In this document: piece by piece, positions 7,090 through 12,059 of the stretch | How the letters are laid out: every line of letters begins with the position of its first letter | Numbering within the stretch: the stretch's first letter is position 1 | Source: an uncultured Prevotellaceae bacterium | GTDB lineage: Bacteria > Bacteroidota > Bacteroidia > Bacteroidales > Bacteroidaceae | Reading direction: 5' to 3' | Assembly: GCA_902771155.1 (NCBI GenBank) | Contig: CACXVS010000052.1 | Span: 1 to 12,059 of the forward strand | Length of the DNA stretch: 12,059 nt | Made by a program: the position numbers and the translations under genes | Notes under the pieces: model-generated | What the model saw: only the letters and a program-made list of their open reading frames with translations | The model's database searches: none | What the model was told of the DNA's origin: nothing

Positions 7090-7121
7090 CAAAGATACGC
7101 ATTCTTTTTGAAACCACCAAA
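7090..7121 (-). promoter_or_regulatory. Promoter of the SusR-like regulator; decides its start
   Basis: On the minus strand TTTG (7121-7118), a 20-base spacer and TATCTTTG (7097-7090) form a near-perfect Bacteroidetes promoter. The transcript would start near 7083, after the ATG at 7134 and about level with the ATG at 7086, so translation most likely begins at 7056. Confidence 0.7.
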
Positions 7122-7246
7122 TGTCAAGGGCCATTTCAGCTGAGAAACGGGTTGATAAAGTTTAGATTTTTTAGGAGGCTGAATTTTGTAATTGACTTAT
7201 AATCAACGATCTGTATTTTTAAGCATCTTGATATTTGTTTGTTGCG

Positions 7247-7278
7247 CTTGTAATCACTCAGATTAGTGCTTACCTTTG
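7247..7278 (+). promoter_or_regulatory. Promoter of the GH97-SusC operon
   Basis: CTTG at 7247-7250, a 20-base spacer and TACCTTTG at 7271-7278 fit the Bacteroidetes consensus. The leader to ATG 7331 is about 46 bases. The divergent region 7122-7246 is AT-rich and would hold the activator site. The only repeat I see is GTTGAT (7151-7156) with ATCAAC (7202-7207), too short to call an operator. Confidence 0.65.
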
Positions 7279-7330
7279 CATCCGTCAAGCGACAAACAGT
7301 GTATTCATGCTCAAAATAATCATATAAACA

Positions 7331-9322
7331 ATGAAAAAGTTAATTGTTAGTTTGGTAATATTGGTTAGTAATTGGTGTTTAGGCGTGACGGATTGTGACG
7401 CCAAAAACGTTTTGGTTACTTCACCCGACGGAGCTGTGATGGTGACCGTCGGGGTGAAGGACCATCATCCTTTCTACAGGGTCGATTATCAAGGACGGAC
7501 ACTCGTCGCTCCCTCACGTCTGGGCTTCCGTCTCGATCACGAAGAACTGGGTGCCAACATGACCATGGGTAAGGTCAGCCGTTCGTCAATGGACGAGACA
7601 TGGACTCAGCCCTGGGGTGAGAATGGGACAACCCGTAACCATTACAACGAACTGACGGTCGACTATCGTGAACAGACAGGTCGCTTCATGCAGGTGGTGT
7701 TCCGTGTGTTCAACGATGGTTTCGGTTTCAGATATAACCTGCCAAGTCAGGATAAGCGTAAAGAGTATTGTGTTCAGGACGAGTTGACCGAGATTACCTT
7801 GGCACACGATGCCAAGGCTTGGTCGATTCGGTCGAACCACACAGCGTATTTCGAGGGTATCTATACCGCTGATCTGCTGAGCAGGAAAGATACGGTATGC
7901 ACCCCTCTGACCATAGAATATGAAAAAGACCTGTTCCTGGCCATTCATGAGGCAGCCCTCGAGGATTATGCCAGCATCAACCTGACACCACGTCGTGGAA
8001 ACGACGGCTCAGTGCGTCTGCTCACAGCCCTCACCCCTTGGCGCAATGGTGTGAAGGTCTATGCGAAAGGTGACTTGAAGAGTCCGTGGCGTACGATGAT
8101 TATCAGTAAGACGGCAGGCGGCCTGCTGACCTCGGACCTGATGCTGAACCTGAACGAACCCTCGCGTATTGAAGATACGTCGTGGATAGAGCCAGGCCGA
8201 TACATCGGTATCTGGTGGAGCATCCACAAGAAACAGAACACCTGGGAGATGGGTCCGACACATGGAGCCACGACAGAAAACGTGAAACGCTATATGGACT
8301 TTGCCGCCCGTCATGGCTTCAGTGGTGTGCTGGCTGAAGGTTGGAATCCAGGATGGGGACAGGGTGAGAAGATCAGCTATCTGGAGTCGTATCCCGATTT
8401 CGATATAGAGGAAGTGTGTCGCTACGGACAGTCGAAAGGTGTGCGTTTTATCGGCCATACCGAGACATGGGGTAATGCCTCCTTGCTTGAGAACCAGATG
8501 GAACAGGCATTCAGTTGGTTTGAGAAACTGGGCATCCGTGCTGTGAAGACTGGTTATGTAGGCCATTATTTCGATGGCAAGGAACTGGCTAAGTCGCAAT
8601 ATGGCATACGCCATTACCGTCGTGTGATAGAGTGTGCTGCCAAGCATCACATCATGATCGACAACCACGAGCCCGCTATGCCTACGGGCATCCAGCGTAC
8701 ATGGCCCAACCTGATGACACAGGAAGGGGTCCGTGGACAGGAGTATAATGCCTGGGACCGCAGAGGCGGTAATCCGCCTGCCCACACCGTTACCCTGCCT
8801 TTTACACGTGGACTTGCAGGACCAACCGACTTCACACCTGCTATCTTCAACTTCTCGGAAATTGTAAAAGGTACGCATCCTCATTCCACATTGGCCAAGC
8901 AGCTGGGTGAGTTCGTGGTGATCTACAGTCCGCTCCAGATGGCAGCCGATGCAATTGAAAACTACGAAGGCCACCCCGCCCTCTCATTCATCGAGACCTG
9001 TCCGACCACTTGGAGTAAGACGCTGGTGCCTAACGGTGAGATTGGTAAATATATCACCATTGCCAGAAAAGCACGTCATGGCGATAGCTGGTTTATCGGC
9101 AGTATTACCAACGAGGAAGCCCGAAACATAGATGTCGCGCTTGACTTCCTTGACGAAGGTGCCACTTATCGTGCCATGATCTACGAAGACGGTCCAGAGG
9201 CCGACTACGAGCATAATCCCTATGAGATGACCATCCGTCAGATGAATGTTGTCAAAGGCGACACTCTCTATCTGCGTCTGGCTCGTAGCGGTGGTGCTGC
9301 CATCAGAATCGAAAAGAACTAA
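7331..9322 (+). CDS. Glycoside hydrolase family 97, SusB-type (probable alpha-glucosidase)
   Basis: 663 residues with a signal peptide (about 1-24, MKKLIVSLVILVSNW...), no clear lipobox, so probably periplasmic. An N-terminal beta-sandwich (about 26-280) leads into the (beta/alpha)8 barrel (about 285-560) and a small C-terminal beta domain. Candidate catalytic glutamates are Glu378 (HTETWGN), Glu447 (DNHEP) and Glu471 (RGQEY). Their spacings, 69 and 24, equal those of SusB Glu439, Glu508 and Glu532. Glu465 matches the SusB calcium ligand Glu526. The aspartate nucleophile of retaining GH97 members is replaced: VKTGY (405-409) has Gly408. This supports the inverting, calcium-dependent alpha-glucoside branch. 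It is the first gene of the operon, 43 bases before the SusC-like gene, and divergent from the regulator. Substrate chain length and linkage preference are not readable here. Confidence 0.94.
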   Translation: MKKLIVSLVILVSNWCLGVTDCDAKNVLVTSPDGAVMVTVGVKDHHPFYRVDYQGRTLVAPSRLGFRLDHEELGANMTMGKVSRSSMDETWTQPWGENGTTRNHYNELTVDYREQTGRFMQVVFRVFNDGFGFRYNLPSQDKRKEYCVQDELTEITLAHDAKAWSIRSNHTAYFEGIYTADLLSRKDTVCTPLTIEYEKDLFLAIHEAALEDYASINLTPRRGNDGSVRLLTALTPWRNGVKVYAKGDLKSPWRTMIISKTAGGLLTSDLMLNLNEPSRIEDTSWIEPGRYIGIWWSIHKKQNTWEMGPTHGATTENVKRYMDFAARHGFSGVLAEGWNPGWGQGEKISYLESYPDFDIEEVCRYGQSKGVRFIGHTETWGNASLLENQMEQAFSWFEKLGIRAVKTGYVGHYFDGKELAKSQYGIRHYRRVIECAAKHHIMIDNHEPAMPTGIQRTWPNLMTQEGVRGQEYNAWDRRGGNPPAHTVTLPFTRGLAGPTDFTPAIFNFSEIVKGTHPHSTLAKQLGEFVVIYSPLQMAADAIENYEGHPALSFIETCPTTWSKTLVPNGEIGKYITIARKARHGDSWFIGSITNEEARNIDVALDFLDEGATYRAMIYEDGPEADYEHNPYEMTIRQMNVVKGDTLYLRLARSGGAAIRIEKN

Positions 9323-9365
9323 AGCCAATACATATTTTTCCACAACTCTAATTTTAACAAAACCA

Positions 9366-12059
9366 ATGAAGATGAAAAGACAGAAAAATCTTTGTTCTCG
9401 CCTGCTTATGATGCTGGCGATCATGTTTTTTGCCTTGGATGTTTCTGCACAGGCCACAATCAATGGTCATGTGAAAGACGAAACGGGCGAGGGTGTTATC
9501 GGCGCCTCCGTCATGGTTAAAGGAACATCTAATGGTACGGTAACAGACTTCGACGGAAACTTCAGCCTGAAATGCAAGACTGGAGCTACGTTGGTAATCA
9601 CCTACATCGGCTATAATCCCCAGGAGCTGTCTGCCAAGGACGGTATGGAGGTAACGCTGAAGGAGGATGTGGCTCAACTCAACGAAGTCGTCGTAGTGGG
9701 TTACGGCTCGATGGCCAAGAAGGAGATCTCGAGCTCTGTGGTCCAGATCAGTAAGGATCAGTTTAACCAGGGAGCCGCCAGCGACCCCATGGCACTGATC
9801 GCCGGTAAGGTGGCCGGTCTGAATGTTTCCTCAACGGCTGATGCCAACCCCAATGCCATGACTGAAATACAGGTACGTGGTGCAGGCTCGCTCACAGCCA
9901 GCAATGGTCCGCTGGTCGTCATCGACGGTATTGCCGGTGGTGATCTGCGTAACATTGCCACTCAGGATGTTGAATCGATCACTGTGTTGAAGGATGCTGG
10001 TTCGGCAGCCATTTACGGTACCCGTGGTGCCAATGGTGTGATTCTTGTAACCACGAAGAAAGGTTCAGGTACGGCAGGTGTCACTAATGTGACTTACGAC
10101 AGCTATGTTGCCCTGAACATCCAGAAGCCCCGTGTTGACATTCTCTCAACCGATGAGTTCCGTCGTTCACGCCGTGGTCAGGACTATGGCGCAGATACAG
10201 ACTGGTGGGATGAGATTACCCGTCCTGTCAGCTATAGCCTGAACCAGTATATCTCGCTTGACTCCTCTACCAAGAACGGCTATTTCGGTATGTCAGTAAA
10301 CTACAAGAAAGGTAATGGTCTGGATATCGTCTCTGGCCGTGAGGAATATGGTGGCCGCTTTGTCGGCGAGCAGCGCGTGCTTAACGGACGTTTGCAATTC
10401 AACTCTTCACTGTCTGCCCGTAAGGTACATGAGAAGTGGGGTAATAACGGTCTTTTTGATACAGCCCTCACCATGAACCCGACGATTCCCGTCAAGAATC
10501 CCGATGGCACTTACTATCAGCCCAACTCTCCTACAGATATCCACAACCCTGTGAACGATTTGAAGGAAAATGTCAGCGAGGGTGACCGTGTCTATATCTT
10601 AGGAAATGCTGATGTCAAACTGAACATCCTGCAGATGGAGCAGCACAATCTGAATACCTCACTGAGCTATGCTTTGCAGTATAATGATCTGAAAGAAAAC
10701 TTCTATACACCTTCTACCTCCAGCGAGTCGTTCTGGAACGGCTATGACGGTCGTGCCCGCATCAATTATCAGAAGTGGTGGACCAATCGTCTGGAGTGGC
10801 TTGTCAACTATACGATGACGGTGAATGAGCATCAGTTGAAAGCCGTGCTCGGCTATTCATGGGAGCGCTCCAAGTGGGAACAGAGTGGCAATGAGAACAT
10901 GGGCTTTGTCTATGATGCCCTCTCTTATCACGGCATTGGCAGCGGCAGTTACCTGCGCGATGGTAAGGCTAATCTCTGGGCTGGTTCTTCGGAATCAACG
11001 CTGATCGGTTTCTTCGGTCGCTTGAATTACAACTACAATGATATGATCTTCGCTTCAGTCTCCATGCGTCGTGAGGGTAGTACGAAGTTCGGTGCCAACA
11101 AGAAGTGGGGTAGCTTCCCCTCAGGGTCACTGGCATGGGAAATCACCAAAACACCGTTCGCACAGGGATTGGCACAAACCTTCCAGAGTTTGAAGCCACG
11201 CGTGAGCTATGGTGTGACAGGACGTTCCGACTTCAATGCCTACCAGAGTATTGCCACTTACAGCACCCGTGGTGCCTATATGATCGATAACCTTTGGATC
11301 AATGGTTATGCCCCCTCACTGAATGCCAACCCCGATCTGGCCTGGGAGAAGTCAACTGCTTTCAATATCGGTCTCGACTTTGTGGCTGTGAACAGTCGTC
11401 TGCGTGGTAGTGTGGAGTATTTCGACCGGCGTTCGCAGGATCTGCTCTATAACTATACGGCCCCACAGCCACCATTCATCTATAACACTATCCTGGTGAA
11501 TGTAGGAACTACCAAGAACACAGGTATTGAGGTGTCACTCGACTACGATGTGTTAGCCAAGAAAGCCCTGAAGTGGACCACCGGCATTAACTGGAGTATG
11601 GGTTCTACCAAACTGACGAAACTGTCGAGTGATGCCTACCAGATGGCATACCTTGACCTTTATCAGAAACCAGGTCCTGGTACCAGTGAGTATTTCTTCC
11701 GTGTGGAGGAAGGCGGTGAGATCGGTCAGTTCTATGGCTACGAGCATGCCGGTATCGATGAGAACGGTTTCCTGCTCATATATGACAACGATGGAAATGC
11801 AGTACCTGCTGCTCAGGCCGATCCCTCATACAAGCGTAATATCGGCAACGGTGCGCCCAAGCACTTCCTGTCGTGGAGCAATTCGCTGAGCTATAAGAAC
11901 TGGGATCTCAGCATGCTCTTCCGCAGTGCCCTTGGCTACGAGATCTTCAATATGCGTAAGTATGGTATGGGCCTGAAGGGCGCAGGTACCGACAACGTGC
12001 TGCGTACTGCCTATACCAAATATGCCGATGTCAATTCGAGCGGTGGTATCATCTCGAGC
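9366..12059 (+). CDS. SusC/RagA family TonB-linked outer-membrane transporter, C-terminus beyond the window
   Basis: 898 codons with no stop to the window edge; family members are usually about 1000 residues, so roughly the last tenth is missing. Seen: a signal peptide (1-28, ending DVSA), a carboxypeptidase-regulatory-like domain (about 31-100, VIGASVMVKGTSNGTVTDFD), the TonB-box-like EVVVVGYG (107-114), and the plug domain with the SusC/RagA signature KDAGSAAIYGTRGANGV (209-225). The rest alternates aromatic and glycine-rich strands of the barrel, including NVGTTKNTGIE. It imports oligosaccharides across the outer membrane using TonB energy, normally with a SusD lipoprotein lid, expected just downstream. 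Two in-frame ATGs (9366 and 9372) are possible; the choice does not affect the mature protein. Co-transcribed with the GH97 gene. Confidence 0.95.
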   Translation, partial: MKMKRQKNLCSRLLMMLAIMFFALDVSAQATINGHVKDETGEGVIGASVMVKGTSNGTVTDFDGNFSLKCKTGATLVITYIGYNPQELSAKDGMEVTLKEDVAQLNEVVVVGYGSMAKKEISSSVVQISKDQFNQGAASDPMALIAGKVAGLNVSSTADANPNAMTEIQVRGAGSLTASNGPLVVIDGIAGGDLRNIATQDVESITVLKDAGSAAIYGTRGANGVILVTTKKGSGTAGVTNVTYDSYVALNIQKPRVDILSTDEFRRSRRGQDYGADTDWWDEITRPVSYSLNQYISLDSSTKNGYFGMSVNYKKGNGLDIVSGREEYGGRFVGEQRVLNGRLQFNSSLSARKVHEKWGNNGLFDTALTMNPTIPVKNPDGTYYQPNSPTDIHNPVNDLKENVSEGDRVYILGNADVKLNILQMEQHNLNTSLSYALQYNDLKENFYTPSTSSESFWNGYDGRARINYQKWWTNRLEWLVNYTMTVNEHQLKAVLGYSWERSKWEQSGNENMGFVYDALSYHGIGSGSYLRDGKANLWAGSSESTLIGFFGRLNYNYNDMIFASVSMRREGSTKFGANKKWGSFPSGSLAWEITKTPFAQGLAQTFQSLKPRVSYGVTGRSDFNAYQSIATYSTRGAYMIDNLWINGYAPSLNANPDLAWEKSTAFNIGLDFVAVNSRLRGSVEYFDRRSQDLLYNYTAPQPPFIYNTILVNVGTTKNTGIEVSLDYDVLAKKALKWTTGINWSMGSTKLTKLSSDAYQMAYLDLYQKPGPGTSEYFFRVEEGGEIGQFYGYEHAGIDENGFLLIYDNDGNAVPAAQADPSYKRNIGNGAPKHFLSWSNSLSYKNWDLSMLFRSALGYEIFNMRKYGMGLKGAGTDNVLRTAYTKYADVNSSGGIISS

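Noticed and set aside
8009..8974. Minus-strand open frame of 321 codons
   Set aside because: Shadow of the GH97 gene, crossing its catalytic core; composition is unlike a real protein.
8984..9463. Minus-strand open frame of 159 codons across the GH97-SusC junction
   Set aside because: Antisense to two well-supported genes and the 43-base spacer; no promoter seen.

Overview
The window looks like a chromosome segment from the Bacteroidales, most likely a Prevotella-type gut or rumen bacterium. The evidence is a SusC-type outer-membrane transporter behind a GH97 glycosidase, a membrane-spanning Bacteroidetes-type regulator, and promoters of the Bacteroidetes form (TTTG or TTG, 20-21 bases, then TAnnTTTG) instead of E. 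coli -35/-10 boxes. No rRNA, tRNA, insertion sequence, CRISPR array or phage gene was seen.

Left part (1-4114, minus strand): a two-gene transcript runs from a promoter at 4150-4143 through a D-2-hydroxyacid dehydrogenase (4114-3161) and, 9 bases later, a patatin-like phospholipase (3151-2285). It ends at a hairpin plus T-run at 2196-2164. A new promoter overlaps that terminator and starts a leader of about 310 bases in front of a large CbbX/EccA-type AAA+ ATPase (1837 to beyond base 1, C-terminus missing). Aligning this protein with itself suggests an inactive AAA+ copy ahead of the active one. The leader carries an interrupted small reading frame.

Middle part (4115-5391): a divergent promoter region holds several AATAGTG heptamers. 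It is followed by a soluble histidine kinase (4340-5359) with no transmembrane segment and no partner response regulator in view.

Right part (5392-12059): a Sus-like glycan-use locus. A one-component, membrane-spanning TPR/HTH regulator (7056-5392, minus) is transcribed away from a GH97 glycoside hydrolase (7331-9322), which is followed after 43 bases by a SusC/RagA TonB-dependent transporter (9366 to beyond the window end). The GH97 has the three glutamates of SusB-type inverting alpha-glucosidases at exactly the SusB spacing, which points to starch-like or other alpha-glucosides as substrate. The likely scheme: the transporter brings oligosaccharide into the periplasm, the GH97 trims it there, and the regulator senses a product with its periplasmic half and switches on the divergent operon. 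A SusD partner should lie just past the right edge.

I see no clearly new multi-gene system. The points most worth a second look are the degenerate duplicate AAA+ module, the heptamer cluster between 4164 and 4264, and the disrupted small frame in the ATPase leader.
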